A stretch of DNA of 64,000 nucleotides, from assembly GCF_048892425.1 (NCBI RefSeq), contig NZ_JBLZHU010000001.1, positions 866,623-930,622 of the forward strand, written 5' to 3'. Below, in pieces: positions 9,044 to 17,968 of this stretch. The notes under the pieces were generated by a model, which was given only the letters and a program-made list of their open reading frames with translations, was not told the DNA's origin and made no database searches. The position numbers and the translations under genes were made by a program. The stretch's first letter is position 1. Every line of letters starts with the position of its first letter. The stretch comes from Pacificispira sp002696645. GTDB lineage: Bacteria; Pseudomonadota; Alphaproteobacteria; UBA8366; Aestuariispiraceae.

Positions 9044-9787
9044 TTAAGGGAGCGTCTGAAAGCCGAAGCGTTTCAGGACATCTGCGCTGTCAGCATCTTT
9101 CAAATGTGCCAGGATGGCTTTTGCTTCCGGCCTGTCAGACAGCAGGGTGATGGTGTAGAGGATCGGCTGGTGCAGATCTTCAGGAATGGTTGCCACCACG
9201 GTGACCTTATCGCTGGCCGACGCATCCGACGCATATACGATGCCGTATCCAACGGCCCCTTGCTCAACAAAGGCCAGGGCGGCGCGGACATTGGCGGCAC
9301 GCACAGCAACGGTTTCCAGATCGGACCACAGGCCGATTGCCTGCAAGGCCTGTTTGGCATAACGGCCAGCAGGCACATGGTCCGGGTCGCCAATCGCCAG
9401 TCGATCCTGCAGGAAGGCAGCACCGGCTGCCGTGTCAAAAATCAAAGGGATGGCTGAGTCCTTTGGGGATACCACAACCAACCGATTGCGCAGAAAGTCA
9501 GCACTCTGTTCCAGGCGGGCGATGCCTTTTTCAATCAGGTAATCCGACCATTTCGGGTTGGCGCTGATAAAAATATCCGCCGGGGCACCCCCTTCGATCT
9601 GTCGCGCCAATGTCCCGCTGGAGGCAAAAACACCATCAACTCCATTCTGCTGAGCAAACAACAGGGTCAAAGGTTCCGTCAGGCTTGCTGCGGCGAAAAC
9701 CCGAACAGGTTCTTGCGCGGAAACCACGGGGGATATCAGCAATGCAGCAAGAACAGCAACCAGACCTGCCGCCGCACGGGTGATCAT
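9044..9787 (-). CDS. modA: Molybdate-binding periplasmic protein ModA
   Basis: Periplasmic molybdate/tungstate-binding protein, 247 residues, with signal peptide MITRAAAGLVAVLAALLI..VSA. Ligand-site motifs are visible: FAAASLTEPL near the mature N-terminus, FASSGTLARQIEGGAPADIF, and the C-terminal VGYGIVYASDA region. The ATG at 9787 has GGAAGGG about 10 nt upstream and gives a clean signal peptide; a TTG 18 nt earlier is less likely. It begins only 24 nt after the cystathionine beta-lyase stop, so the mod operon may be read from that upstream promoter. Confidence 0.93.
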   Translation of the reverse strand: MITRAAAGLVAVLAALLISPVVSAQEPVRVFAAASLTEPLTLLFAQQNGVDGVFASSGTLARQIEGGAPADIFISANPKWSDYLIEKGIARLEQSADFLRNRLVVVSPKDSAIPLIFDTAAGAAFLQDRLAIGDPDHVPAGRYAKQALQAIGLWSDLETVAVRAANVRAALAFVEQGAVGYGIVYASDASASDKVTVVATIPEDLHQPILYTITLLSDRPEAKAILAHLKDADSADVLKRFGFQTLP

Positions 9788-9811
9788 GTCAACAAACCCT
9801 TCCAATCCGCT

Positions 9812-11011
9812 TCAATGACCCGCAAGACGCTCAAATCCCGCTTCCAGATCGGCAATCAGGTCGTCTGGTGATTCCAAACCAATATGCAGGCGCACAACCT
9901 GACCGGTTTCTTCCCAGGTGGTCGCGGTGCGCGCACGTTTGGGATAGGAGGTAACAGCCAGGCTTTCAAATCCACCCCAGCTGGCCCCGATCCCGAACAG
10001 GTCATAGCCTTCGATCATCGCAGCCAGACGGTCCCGGTCCGGGGCGTCGACAAGGATGCTGAACAGGCCACAGGCCCCGGTGAAGTCCCGTTTCCAGATG
10101 GCGTGCCCCGGATGGCTTTCCAGGCCGGGATGCATAACGCGCGACACTTCCGGGCGTTGTTCCAGCCATTGGGCAATTTTAAGGCCGCTTTCGAAATGAC
10201 GGTGCAGGCGCGTTGGCATGGTGCGCAAGCCGCGCTGAACCAGATAGCAATCATCCGGTGACACGCTGTTTCCATAGGCCCGGCTGGCGACCTGAATTTT
10301 TGCGAACAAGGCATCGGTTGCGCAGGAAATACTGCCCATCATCGTATCTGAATGACCACAGGGATATTTCGTCAGCGCATGGGCGGACAAATCGATCCCC
10401 ATTTGCAGCGGCTTCAGGAAGTACCCGGCCCCCCATGTATTGTCGATCCCGACAATCACATCCTTTTCCTTCGCCGCTTTTACAATGGCCGGCAGGTCCT
10501 GCATTTCAAAGGTCAGGGAGCCTGGGGCTTCTGTCCAGATCAGTTTTGTTTCAGGACGGATCAGATCGGCAATCCCACTGCCAATAGCGGGATCATAGAA
10601 TTCTGAGACACAGCCCAATTGAGTCAAATGCCCAAGTGCCATCTTGCGCACCGGTTCATAGACATTGTCGGGGATCAGGAAATGCGCGCCGGGTTCGGCA
10701 AAGGCCAGAAAACACAGGCCACAGGCAGCCATGCCACTGGGCAGCAATTCCGTGTCAGCGGCCCCTTCCAGGGCGGTCAGGGCATCGCGCAGGGCAAATT
10801 GCGTCGGTGTGCCGTGCCGGCCATAGGTGATTGAATGGCGACCTGATTTATGGCTGCCGCCGACCTTGCGCCCTTCCCAGGAGTCCAAGGTTGGGTGCAG
10901 GATTGTCGAGGCATGATAGACGGGTGGATTGACCACGCCAAAATTGTCTTGCGGATGCCGTCCTGCATGAACGGCAAGAGTGTCATCGCTGAATTTCTTA
11001 TGATTGGCCAC
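9812..11011 (-). CDS. metC: Cystathionine beta-lyase (PLP, Cys/Met metabolism family)
   Basis: PLP enzyme of the Cys/Met metabolism family, about 399 residues, expected to cleave cystathionine to homocysteine, pyruvate and ammonia in methionine synthesis. The PLP lysine is in HALTKYPCGHSD (about residue 215). Supporting motifs are SITYGRHGTPTQFALRDAL, ELLPSGMAAC and the PLP-phosphate region DNVYEP. The wording (TEAPGSLTFEMQD, ASWGGFESL) fits the MetC branch rather than MetB/MetY. Start: a GTG at 11011 is preceded by AAGGTGG; an in-frame GTG at 11023 overlaps that Shine-Dalgarno sequence. Divergent from the next gene, and 24 nt upstream of modA. Confidence 0.88.
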   Translation of the reverse strand: MANHKKFSDDTLAVHAGRHPQDNFGVVNPPVYHASTILHPTLDSWEGRKVGGSHKSGRHSITYGRHGTPTQFALRDALTALEGAADTELLPSGMAACGLCFLAFAEPGAHFLIPDNVYEPVRKMALGHLTQLGCVSEFYDPAIGSGIADLIRPETKLIWTEAPGSLTFEMQDLPAIVKAAKEKDVIVGIDNTWGAGYFLKPLQMGIDLSAHALTKYPCGHSDTMMGSISCATDALFAKIQVASRAYGNSVSPDDCYLVQRGLRTMPTRLHRHFESGLKIAQWLEQRPEVSRVMHPGLESHPGHAIWKRDFTGACGLFSILVDAPDRDRLAAMIEGYDLFGIGASWGGFESLAVTSYPKRARTATTWEETGQVVRLHIGLESPDDLIADLEAGFERLAGH

Positions 11012-11118
11012 GGAACATTCCACCTTGACTGTTATCTGTATTTGGGACGTTTTCTGTAAGATAGCTCAGCCTATGCGTCTTTAGGGAATTTGCAAATCTT
11101 ACCGAGTGTTCAGGTGCG

Positions 11119-12240
11119 ATGGAACGGATTGAAACAGTGGTGATCGGGGCCGGCGTGATCGGTCTGGCCTGTGCCAAGATCTTGGCCGAATCCAGAAGGG
11201 AGGTCATCGTCCTGGAGGCCGCTGACAGCATTGGCAGCGAAACAAGTTCGCGCAATAGTGAAGTCATTCATGCAGGCATATACTATCCAAAGGACAGCCT
11301 TAAAGCGCGCTTTTGCGTGGCTGGAAAAGCTGCACTGTATGACTATTGCGACACCCATGGCATTCCTTATCGGCGCTGCGGCAAATTGATTGTCGCCACG
11401 ACCCCCCAGGAAGAAAGCGCATTGAGTGAGATTGTGCAGAAGGCAAAAAACAATGGTGTGATGGATCTTAAATATCTGACCGCGGAACAGGCGATGGCAC
11501 TGGAACCGGCCTTGTTCTGCACCAATGCCCTGCTATCGCCGTCTACCGGTATCATCGACAGCCATGCCTTGATGCAGGCCTATCAGGGCGATGCGGAATC
11601 CTGTGGTGCTATGATTGTTTGCAACAGCCCGGTTCTGGGCGGTCGTCGGGACGGGCAGGGGATTATTCTATCAATTGGTGGTGCTGACCCGATGGAACTG
11701 TGCGCGAACGAGGTGATCATTGCAGCAGGCCTGCACAGCCAAACAGTGGCCCGCGCGATTGATGGAATCCCGACCTCAACCATTCCGGGCCAGTATTTCT
11801 GTAAGGGGAACTATTTTATCACCGCAGCGCGTTCTCCATTTCAGCGCTTGATCTACCCTGTACCGGCGCAGGCGGGATTGGGGGTTCATGTGACCATTGA
11901 TATGGCGGGGGGCCTGCGGTTCGGGCCTGATACGGAATGGATTGACGGGCTGGCGGACCCCAACCTATATGACGTGGACCCAGATCGGGCGCAAGCATTC
12001 TATGCCGCGGTACGGCGCTATTATCCAGCGCTGCCAGATGGCGTGTTAAGTCCTGGATATTCCGGGATCAGGCCAAAGCTCAGCCCCCCGGGAAGTACCG
12101 CAGATGATTTTCAGATCGATGGCTCTCAGACCCATACTGTACCAGGGTTGATATGCCTGTATGGTATGGAAAGTCCGGGGCTTACGGCCTCGCTGGCCAT
12201 CGCACGCCATGTGCAGGGATTATTAGCACAGCCTCAATAA
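11119..12240 (+). CDS. FAD-dependent oxidoreductase (L-2-hydroxyglutarate oxidase-like)
   Basis: Protein of 373 residues with an N-terminal Rossmann FAD-binding motif (VVIGAGVIGLACAKIL) and the DAO/LhgO stretches SSRNSEVIHAGIYYP and FCVAGKAALYDYC. It ends with the second FAD-contact region (CLYGMESPGLTASLAIA). These place it in the D-amino-acid-oxidase fold near L-2-hydroxyglutarate oxidase/dehydrogenase (LhgO, COG0579). The substrate cannot be proven from sequence; a hydroxyacid is most likely. The last 7 nt overlap the end of the convergent Sel1 gene. Confidence 0.82.
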   Translation: MERIETVVIGAGVIGLACAKILAESRREVIVLEAADSIGSETSSRNSEVIHAGIYYPKDSLKARFCVAGKAALYDYCDTHGIPYRRCGKLIVATTPQEESALSEIVQKAKNNGVMDLKYLTAEQAMALEPALFCTNALLSPSTGIIDSHALMQAYQGDAESCGAMIVCNSPVLGGRRDGQGIILSIGGADPMELCANEVIIAAGLHSQTVARAIDGIPTSTIPGQYFCKGNYFITAARSPFQRLIYPVPAQAGLGVHVTIDMAGGLRFGPDTEWIDGLADPNLYDVDPDRAQAFYAAVRRYYPALPDGVLSPGYSGIRPKLSPPGSTADDFQIDGSQTHTVPGLICLYGMESPGLTASLAIARHVQGLLAQPQ

Positions 12241-13061
12241 ACGGAGGCACGCTCCGGCGTGAAGGTTGCGATGCGCCTTTCGCTTTGTGCCAGTTCTTCA
12301 TCGGTCATGTCTGCCTGCAATTTATCGGCAATCTCGGCAGCGGATTTTTCGCCTTGTTGTGCCGCAAGGCGCAGCCATTTCAGGGCTTCAACAAGGTCCT
12401 TTTCAAGCCCATCGCCTTTCATAAAGCGTGTTCCAACCCGGCTTTGGGCTTTGGAATATCCCTGACGGGCGGCAGCCAGAAACCACCGAGCGGACATTTC
12501 TTTGTTTTTTTCAACGCCTTGCCCATCGCGATAGCGCTTGCCCATATTGTATTGTGCGCGGTCAAACCCGGCGATGGCCGCCCGTTCGATCCACAAGGCG
12601 GCGCGGATCTGGTTTTCACCCACGCCCAGGCCGTATTCATACATTTTTCCAAGCGAATACTGCGACCGGACCAGCCCGTGATAGGCCGCGCGTTCCAGCC
12701 AGCCATAGGCGCGGTCATAATTTTGCTTAATCCCGCGCCCTTCTATATAGGCCAGGGCCAGATTATGCATGGCCAGAGAATTTCCGGATTCGGCAGATTG
12801 GGTCCACCATTTGATGGCGGTTTTGGTGTCCTGGGGGACACCGCGCCCCTCATCATACAAGACACCCAGATTGAACATTGCCTTGGCGCTGCCAGCCTCT
12901 GCCAGGGTAGTCCAAACTTTCCGTGCTTCGGTGAAATCACCCCGCTGATAGGCGTTCCAGCCATCTTGAAAATCAGCAGAATAGGAGGGTGTTGCGCCCC
13001 AAATGGTCGCAATCAATGCCAGACAGCACAGCGTCAATTTCTTACACCAAAGCCCTGTCAT
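12234..13061 (-). CDS. Sel1-repeat exported protein
   Basis: Protein of 275 residues with a signal peptide (MTGLWCKKLTLCCLALIATI, cleaved near SYSA). At least five Sel1-like tetratricopeptide repeats follow, recognisable by AMFNLGVLYDEGRGV, AMHNLALAYIEGRGI, SQYSLGKMYEYGLGV, AQYNMGKRYRDGQGV and a final less typical copy. Such proteins are usually periplasmic scaffolds for protein-protein contacts; the partner is unknown. The ATG at 13061 has GGGGGA 9 nt upstream. Convergent with the oxidoreductase, with a 7-nt overlap at the stops. Confidence 0.82.
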   Translation of the reverse strand: MTGLWCKKLTLCCLALIATIWGATPSYSADFQDGWNAYQRGDFTEARKVWTTLAEAGSAKAMFNLGVLYDEGRGVPQDTKTAIKWWTQSAESGNSLAMHNLALAYIEGRGIKQNYDRAYGWLERAAYHGLVRSQYSLGKMYEYGLGVGENQIRAALWIERAAIAGFDRAQYNMGKRYRDGQGVEKNKEMSARWFLAAARQGYSKAQSRVGTRFMKGDGLEKDLVEALKWLRLAAQQGEKSAAEIADKLQADMTDEELAQSERRIATFTPERASVY

Positions 13062-13158
13062 TTCATACAATCCCCCAGACTCATATTATGCGATCAAGCA
13101 GGGCCTTGGGCAAGGGCCCATAAATACTTATCTATACTGCGCTGCACAACCGATCCTG

Positions 13159-13773
13159 CTAAGATTGCGCTGAATATTTGGACACCTTCAACCGCAGCAG
13201 GTTCAGCAAACCACTCATCTTTTCACGGGCGATAATATTTGTGAACTCCTTGCGTTGAGCCAATGCCAGGCTTTTACCGTCAACGATAACGTCCAGAATG
13301 CGCATACCTTTGCTGCTGTCGCTGTCGCCATCGCGAACCAGCCACTTTACATCAATATTGTCAGACCCTTCCTGCACGATTGTCGTTTCGACAACGGCGT
13401 CGCGATCCTTATAGGCACTGCTGGCGTCAATCTGAAGCGTTTGACCGGTATACCCCCCCAGGCGCTGGGTATAAATCTGCAGAAGATAGACGGAGAAAAG
13501 CTCCATATATTCTTCTTTTTCCTCATCAGAGGCCCGGTCCCATGACTTCCCTACTGCAAATTCTCCAATGGTTTTGATATCCAGGCTTTCTGCAACAATG
13601 CCGCGCAGCCGTTCTTCGCGGGATTCCAGAGATGTTGATTGATCCTGCAAAACGTCTACGGCCTTATCACCCAGTTTCGAGATAAACCGGGCGGCTGCGT
13701 CTGGATCCGTTTGGGCGCTCGCGACCGAGGGAAATAGGAAAAGGACAAATAATGCGGTACTGAGGCGGATCAT
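13159..13773 (-). CDS. MlaC/Ttg2D-family phospholipid-binding periplasmic protein
   Basis: Exported protein of 204 residues (signal MIRLSTALFVLFLFPSVASA) matching the MlaC/Ttg2D fold: FISKLGDKAVDVLQD, an IVAESLDIKTIGEFAVGKSW core, FSVYLLQIYTQRLGGY, and KGMRILDVIVDGKSLALAQR near the end. MlaC shuttles phospholipids across the periplasm between outer and inner membrane complexes. The other mla genes (mlaA, mlaDEF) are not adjacent. AGGAGAG precedes the ATG. Some alphaproteobacterial paralogues sit with hopanoid genes (HpnM), so that variant is an alternative. Confidence 0.8.
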   Translation of the reverse strand: MIRLSTALFVLFLFPSVASAQTDPDAAARFISKLGDKAVDVLQDQSTSLESREERLRGIVAESLDIKTIGEFAVGKSWDRASDEEKEEYMELFSVYLLQIYTQRLGGYTGQTLQIDASSAYKDRDAVVETTIVQEGSDNIDVKWLVRDGDSDSSKGMRILDVIVDGKSLALAQRKEFTNIIAREKMSGLLNLLRLKVSKYSAQS

Positions 13774-13879
13774 CTCAGTCTCTCCTGGTCATCGCGCATC
13801 AAAGATACGTTTTAAAGGACAGGTCTTAGTATTATCACACTCCGGGCGCAAGACACAGTGTTGTGCTGTGCAATATAAT

Positions 13880-14911
13880 TCAATTCTTTGAGGTGTGACC
13901 CTGCTGAATTCTCAGCGCTGTTTTAAGCCCCCTTAGTGGCAAAACAGTGGCAAGGCCCAGCGTGATCAGCAGCAGGCCTGAAAACTCAACCAATCCAAAA
14001 GCTTCACCCACCAGAATAAAGCTCATGGCCTGGCTCATCATCGGGACGCACAGGACGGCGATGGAGGCAAAGGCGACATCGGTCAGTTTCAATATCGTCG
14101 ACCAACACCAAAACCCGAAGGCCTGGCTGAGAACGGCAATAGCCAGGGTCGCCAGAAGCGCCTGGTTCGAGGCTGTGAAGACCCACTCGGTTGGATCCAG
14201 AAGCAAAGCCAGGATAGAAAGGGGAACGCCCCCGATGATCAACATCCACCCAAGCGTCACGGTAACGGGTGTTTGAAAGTTAAACTGCTTTTGCAGGGTT
14301 GATCCAATGCTCCAGATCAAAGCCGCAGCCAGGATCGCAAGAATGCCAACGGGGATGCCCTGCGACGCGATGGATTGTAAATCGTTCCACGCCAATAGCA
14401 GCACAGCGGAAAGACAACATATCACCCCAATCAACCGCTTTGACGTGATTTTCTCATGCAGGAAAATTACCCCGATGACCAGAGAGAAGAATGGCATCGT
14501 ATACGCCAGAAGGGCGGCCCGGCCTGCCGGCAGCAAGCTGACGGCAAGCGCGGAGAAATAGAACCAAGCGAAGACCAGGAATATCGAACAAAGTGCTATT
14601 TTCTTCCATTCATTCGCAATGGGCAGCAGGCCTTTGCGGGTCACAACGGCTGACCCAAGTAGAACAATCGCCGCGATCAGGGCGGACAGGCCGCGCAAGG
14701 ACAGCACCGGAACTTCCGCTGTCGCGATCTTGATCAGGGGCCACATTGCGCCCCAACAAAACATCAGGGCCAACAGCAGGATCCAGGCCTGTGTTGGTAT
14801 CTTTCGGGTGGGGGCGGGGGGAACCTGGACGCCCTGTGGCAGGGTCGAGGTAATCGAGTCTACCGTCAGTCCCGCAGATTTTCGTCCCGCTGTTTCTGCA
14901 TCCTTACTCAC
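13880..14911 (-). CDS. EamA/DMT-family transporter
   Basis: Inner-membrane protein of 343 residues with ten predicted hydrophobic segments arranged as two EamA repeats (LLLALMFCWGAMWPLIKIA begins the first; AALIWSIGSTLQKQF begins the second). A hydrophilic N-terminal leader of about 40 residues precedes the first segment and is longer than usual. Drug/metabolite transporters export amino acids or other metabolites; the substrate is not predictable. Its GTG start overlaps the glutaryl-CoA dehydrogenase stop by 4 nt (GTGA), suggesting co-translation. Confidence 0.85.
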   Translation of the reverse strand: MSKDAETAGRKSAGLTVDSITSTLPQGVQVPPAPTRKIPTQAWILLLALMFCWGAMWPLIKIATAEVPVLSLRGLSALIAAIVLLGSAVVTRKGLLPIANEWKKIALCSIFLVFAWFYFSALAVSLLPAGRAALLAYTMPFFSLVIGVIFLHEKITSKRLIGVICCLSAVLLLAWNDLQSIASQGIPVGILAILAAALIWSIGSTLQKQFNFQTPVTVTLGWMLIIGGVPLSILALLLDPTEWVFTASNQALLATLAIAVLSQAFGFWCWSTILKLTDVAFASIAVLCVPMMSQAMSFILVGEAFGLVEFSGLLLITLGLATVLPLRGLKTALRIQQGHTSKN

Positions 14912-16098
14912 ATGAAGGCCTGGATCCCGGTCTGCGCGCGCCCAAGGATCAGGGCATGCACGTCATGGGTGCCTTCATAGGTGTTCACGGCTTCCAGGTT
15001 CATGACGTGGCGAATGACGTGGTATTCGTCTGAAACCCCATTGCCGCCATGCATGTCGCGTGCGACACGGGCGATGTCCAGCGCCTTGCCACAGCTGTTG
15101 CGCTTGATCAGGGAAATCAGTTCCACGGGGCAGCGGTCCTCGTCTTTCAGACGACCCGCCTGCAGGCAGCCTTGAAGGCCCAGAGAGATTTCGGTCTGCA
15201 TGTCAGCTAGCTTTTTCTGAATCAACTGATTGGCGGCCAGGGGGCGACCAAACTGCTTACGGTCCATGACATAGCTGTGGGCCTGCATCCAGCAGAATTC
15301 TGCAGCACCCAGGGCACCCCAGGCAATGCCGTAGCGGGCATTGTTCAAGCAACCGAACGGGCCACCAAGGCCGCTGATATTGGGCAGCAGGTTTTCTTCC
15401 GGTACGACGCATTCATCCAGCATGATCATCCCGGTGACAGAGGCACGCAGGCTGAATTTGCCTTCAATCTTTGGCGTTTCGAAGCCCTTCATGCCGCGTT
15501 CAACGATAAAACCGCGGATCACGTCATCTTCGGTTTTCGCCCAGACCACGGCAATGTCGGCAATGGGGGAATTGGTGATCCAGTTCTTGGATCCAGACAG
15601 GCTGTATCCGCCCGCTACCTTTTTTGCGCGCGTCACCATAGAGCCCGGATCGGAGCCATGATCCGGCTCGGTCAGGCCGAAACACCCGACCCATTCGCCA
15701 CTGGCCAGCTTGGGAAGATATTTGCGGCGCTGTTCTTCCGAGCCATAAGCGTTGATTGGATGCATGACCAGGGAGCTTTGCACCGACATGGCGGAACGAT
15801 ACCCGCTGTCGACCCGTTCAACCTCGCGCGCAACCAGCCCATAAGAGGTGTAGTTGACCCCGGCGCCACCATATTCAGGATCTACCGTCATGCCCAGCAG
15901 ACCAAGTTCACCCATTTCGGTGAAGATTTCCCGGTCGAACTTTTCATGACGGTTTGCCATTAGAACGCGCGGCATCAATTGTTCCTGGCAATAGTCTTTT
16001 GCCGTGTCGCGGATCATCCGTTCTTCTTCGGTCAATTGGCCTTCCAACAGAAAAGGGTCTTGCCAATCGAATGGGGCGCGGACTTTGCGATCGCTCAT
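14908..16098 (-). CDS. gcdH: Glutaryl-CoA dehydrogenase
   Basis: Acyl-CoA dehydrogenase of 396 residues that oxidises and decarboxylates glutaryl-CoA to crotonyl-CoA in lysine/tryptophan/aromatic degradation. The GCDH subfamily pattern is clear: FDWQDPFLLEGQLTEEE at the N-terminus, SGYRSAMSVQSSLVMHPI with the substrate-binding Arg, GCFGLTEPDHGSDPGSM, and the catalytic Glu in NTYEGTHD (about residue 375). FAD-contact residues KNWITNSPIAD and RDMHGGNGVSDEYH are intact. Followed by an EamA gene with overlapping ends; no glutaryl-CoA transferase is adjacent. Confidence 0.9.
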   Translation of the reverse strand: MSDRKVRAPFDWQDPFLLEGQLTEEERMIRDTAKDYCQEQLMPRVLMANRHEKFDREIFTEMGELGLLGMTVDPEYGGAGVNYTSYGLVAREVERVDSGYRSAMSVQSSLVMHPINAYGSEEQRRKYLPKLASGEWVGCFGLTEPDHGSDPGSMVTRAKKVAGGYSLSGSKNWITNSPIADIAVVWAKTEDDVIRGFIVERGMKGFETPKIEGKFSLRASVTGMIMLDECVVPEENLLPNISGLGGPFGCLNNARYGIAWGALGAAEFCWMQAHSYVMDRKQFGRPLAANQLIQKKLADMQTEISLGLQGCLQAGRLKDEDRCPVELISLIKRNSCGKALDIARVARDMHGGNGVSDEYHVIRHVMNLEAVNTYEGTHDVHALILGRAQTGIQAFM

Positions 16099-16255
16099 GA
16101 TGGGGTTCCTTTGATCTCAATGAAGTGTGCTGGCGATAATCTATGGTCAAGTGCTAGCCGCGTCCATACCAAGAGTAAAGTTTTATTTTAAGCTTAAAAT
16201 AATAACGCATGCAGCAAATGCTTGGCGGTTTCGCAAAGCAGCAGTAAATTGGCGC

Positions 16256-16552
16256 ATGAGCCGCAAAATGATGCCTGGAAACAGTACTGTCCTGCCGCAG
16301 GGTGCACTGATAGAATTCGTGCCCCAAGGCCGCTATGTGAAAGTTTGTGCGGTTGATCCTGTTACCTATATCGAAGTATCGATCGTTGGGGACATTACCG
16401 CAGGGGAGCACATCCTGTCCGTCCAGGCGCTGCGCAAGCTGGAGCGCATGGTCTATAAGAGCAAGTTTGACAAGAATGTGCGAGAGAAAGATCAGGATCG
16501 CGTCATACTGCGTGCCAGACGCGCAGAAACGCCCAGCGGTTGGGACCTATAA
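16256..16552 (+). CDS. DUF6898-family small protein
   Basis: Short protein of 98 residues. The core ALIEFVPQGRYVKVCAVDP, then EVSIVGD and ALRKLERMVYKSK, matches my memory of the alphaproteobacterial DUF6898 family, whose members share 'EF-x-GxxxKVxAxDxxTGxEVSxVG'. The function is unknown. The ATG at 16256 was chosen because the upstream 43 codons of the open frame are low-complexity and run into the divergent gcdH promoter region; ATGs at 16268 or 16271 are alternatives. The C-terminal third is basic. Convergent with mucR, 13 nt apart. Confidence 0.65.
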   Translation: MSRKMMPGNSTVLPQGALIEFVPQGRYVKVCAVDPVTYIEVSIVGDITAGEHILSVQALRKLERMVYKSKFDKNVREKDQDRVILRARRAETPSGWDL

Positions 16553-16565
16553 GGGTCTTTCAAGC

Positions 16566-17033
16566 TTAACGCCCGCCACGCCCCGTGGTTTTCCCCAAGC
16601 CGATTTTTTTCGCAAAATCAGATCGTTGCGCAGCATAGTTCGGGGCAACCATTGGGTATTCTGGCGGCAGGCCCCATTTCGCGCGATACTGTTCCGGCGT
16701 CAGATTATAGGCGGTGCGCAAATGCCGCTTCAGCATCTTCAGTCGCTTACCGTCTTCAAGACAAATCAGGTAATCGGGGGTGATAGAATTTTTGGGCGCG
16801 ACAGAAGCCTTTGGGCGCAGCGGACGGGAAGGGGTTCGCGGCGGTGTATTGCTGAGGGATGCAAATTTCGTGAATACTTCACCAATCACATTGCTGATAT
16901 CGGCTTTTTCCACCGGATTGTTGCCGACATAGGCGGAAACGACGCCGGCTGTCATTTGCAACAAGTCGCCCCGCGTCGCAGAACTTCCTGCGTCCGCTGA
17001 TTTCGTTGCAGTGTCAGATTTCAGTGTTGGCAT
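16566..17033 (-). CDS. MucR/Ros-family transcriptional regulator
   Basis: DNA-binding regulator of 155 residues. The C-terminal half is a textbook MucR/Ros domain: SITPDYLICLEDGKRLKML, KRHLRTAYNLTPEQYRAKW and GLPPEYPMVAPNYAAQRSD. The family controls exopolysaccharide, motility and cell-cycle genes and often represses its own gene at AT-rich targets. In the Ros zinc-finger frame Cys-X2-Cys-X9-His-X4-His, the second Cys is Asp and the last His is Tyr, so this is the non-zinc type. A Pro/Arg/Ser-rich linker (about residues 63-80) joins it to an N-terminal helical domain used for oligomerisation. A long AT-rich region lies upstream. Confidence 0.88.
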   Translation of the reverse strand: MPTLKSDTATKSADAGSSATRGDLLQMTAGVVSAYVGNNPVEKADISNVIGEVFTKFASLSNTPPRTPSRPLRPKASVAPKNSITPDYLICLEDGKRLKMLKRHLRTAYNLTPEQYRAKWGLPPEYPMVAPNYAAQRSDFAKKIGLGKTTGRGGR

Positions 17034-17494
17034 AATCTACTTCCCCCTGGTGCAAACCCGTAAACAGACCGGCACGTGATGGTATCGCGTTCCTAAAACC
17101 GCAGCCCCGACGTCCCAACACTCTACGATAATGCAGTCATCAACTGCAATTACTGTATAGTTTTTGGGCGTTCCAAACGAAACTAAAGCAAAGAAAGGCA
17201 TGTAAATCAATATAGATTCAGTAAATCTTGTTAGGTATCTAAAAAGCAATGTTAGTTAAATTTTTTACTTCTCAATTTGTAGTGGATGAATTTTATTTCT
17301 GCACAATATGCAGTGTTTTTCTGTCCAGAGATTTTTATCGTCATCGGGGCTGATCTACGATCGTGCAGTTCACTTTATGGTGCGCTGAATAAACTCACAG
17401 ATACGGTGGCTGACCCTAATTGTGGGGGTTTTTCTGGCAATGCCATCGACATTGTGTTACATCCCGGCCTCTTCCGCTGAGGCGAGGGTATGGT
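17034..17494. other. AT-rich 461-bp intergenic region between mucR and rpiB
   Basis: Divergent spacer holding the promoters of mucR (leftward) and rpiB (rightward). It is markedly AT-richer than its surroundings between about 17150 and 17340, with many T/A steps, the kind of DNA MucR/Ros proteins bind, so autoregulation is plausible (inference). I see no tRNA, no convincing small gene and no clear sigma-70 hexamer pair. A 70-codon open frame at 17037-17249 lacks any recognisable protein features. Confidence 0.5.
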
Positions 17495-17968
17495 GTGACA
17501 GATAAGAATGACACTAAGACGGTGGCGCTGGCTTGCGATCACGCGGGTTTGCCAATGAAACTGGCCCTGTTGCCGGTTCTGGAACAATTGGGTCTGAATC
17601 CGTTGGATCTGGGAACCCATTCCGGCGACAGTGTGGATTATCCGGATTTCGCGGAGTTGATGGCGCAGGCCTTGGCAGATGGCCGCGCATCGCGGGGCAT
17701 TTTGGTCTGTGGCACCGGGATCGGCATTTCAATTGCGGCGAACCGTCATAGTCATATTCGCGCAGCCCTGTGCCATAACAGCACCGATGCGCGTCTGTCG
17801 CGCCAGCATAATGACGCGAATGTTATCGCTTTGGGCGCACGCACGATGGGGATCGAAGTCGCTTTGGAGTCCCTTACTGTATTCCTGCAGACTGATTTTG
17901 AGGGCGGGCGACATGCCAGGCGGGTTGAGAAAATGACCCCGACCGTCAGAATGCCGGACGTAATGTGA
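17495..17968 (+). CDS. rpiB: Ribose 5-phosphate isomerase B
   Basis: Interconverts ribulose 5-phosphate and ribose 5-phosphate; 157 residues. LacAB_rpiB family motifs are present: VALACDHAGLPMK, LGTHSGDSVDYPDFAE, the catalytic Cys in ILVCGTGIGISIAANR (Cys72), RAALCHNSTDARLSRQHNDA and NVIALGARTMG. The GTG at 17495 follows GCGAGGG by 6 nt; a longer frame from 17420 has no support. It precedes glyA, a frequent pair in alphaproteobacteria that feeds pentose phosphate and one-carbon metabolism. Confidence 0.93.
   Translation: MTDKNDTKTVALACDHAGLPMKLALLPVLEQLGLNPLDLGTHSGDSVDYPDFAELMAQALADGRASRGILVCGTGIGISIAANRHSHIRAALCHNSTDARLSRQHNDANVIALGARTMGIEVALESLTVFLQTDFEGGRHARRVEKMTPTVRMPDVM

Noticed and set aside
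11020..11065. Sigma-70 promoter for the FAD oxidoreductase (TTGACT and TAAGAT)
   Set aside because: The two hexamers are about 26 nt apart, too far for a standard promoter.
12153..13235. 360-codon plus-strand open frame across the oxidoreductase end and the Sel1 gene
   Set aside because: It runs antisense to a protein with a signal peptide and at least five Sel1 repeats, and shows no family motif itself.
17037..17249. 70-codon minus-strand frame in the AT-rich spacer
   Set aside because: No Shine-Dalgarno sequence, no motif, and placed in a likely regulatory region upstream of mucR.
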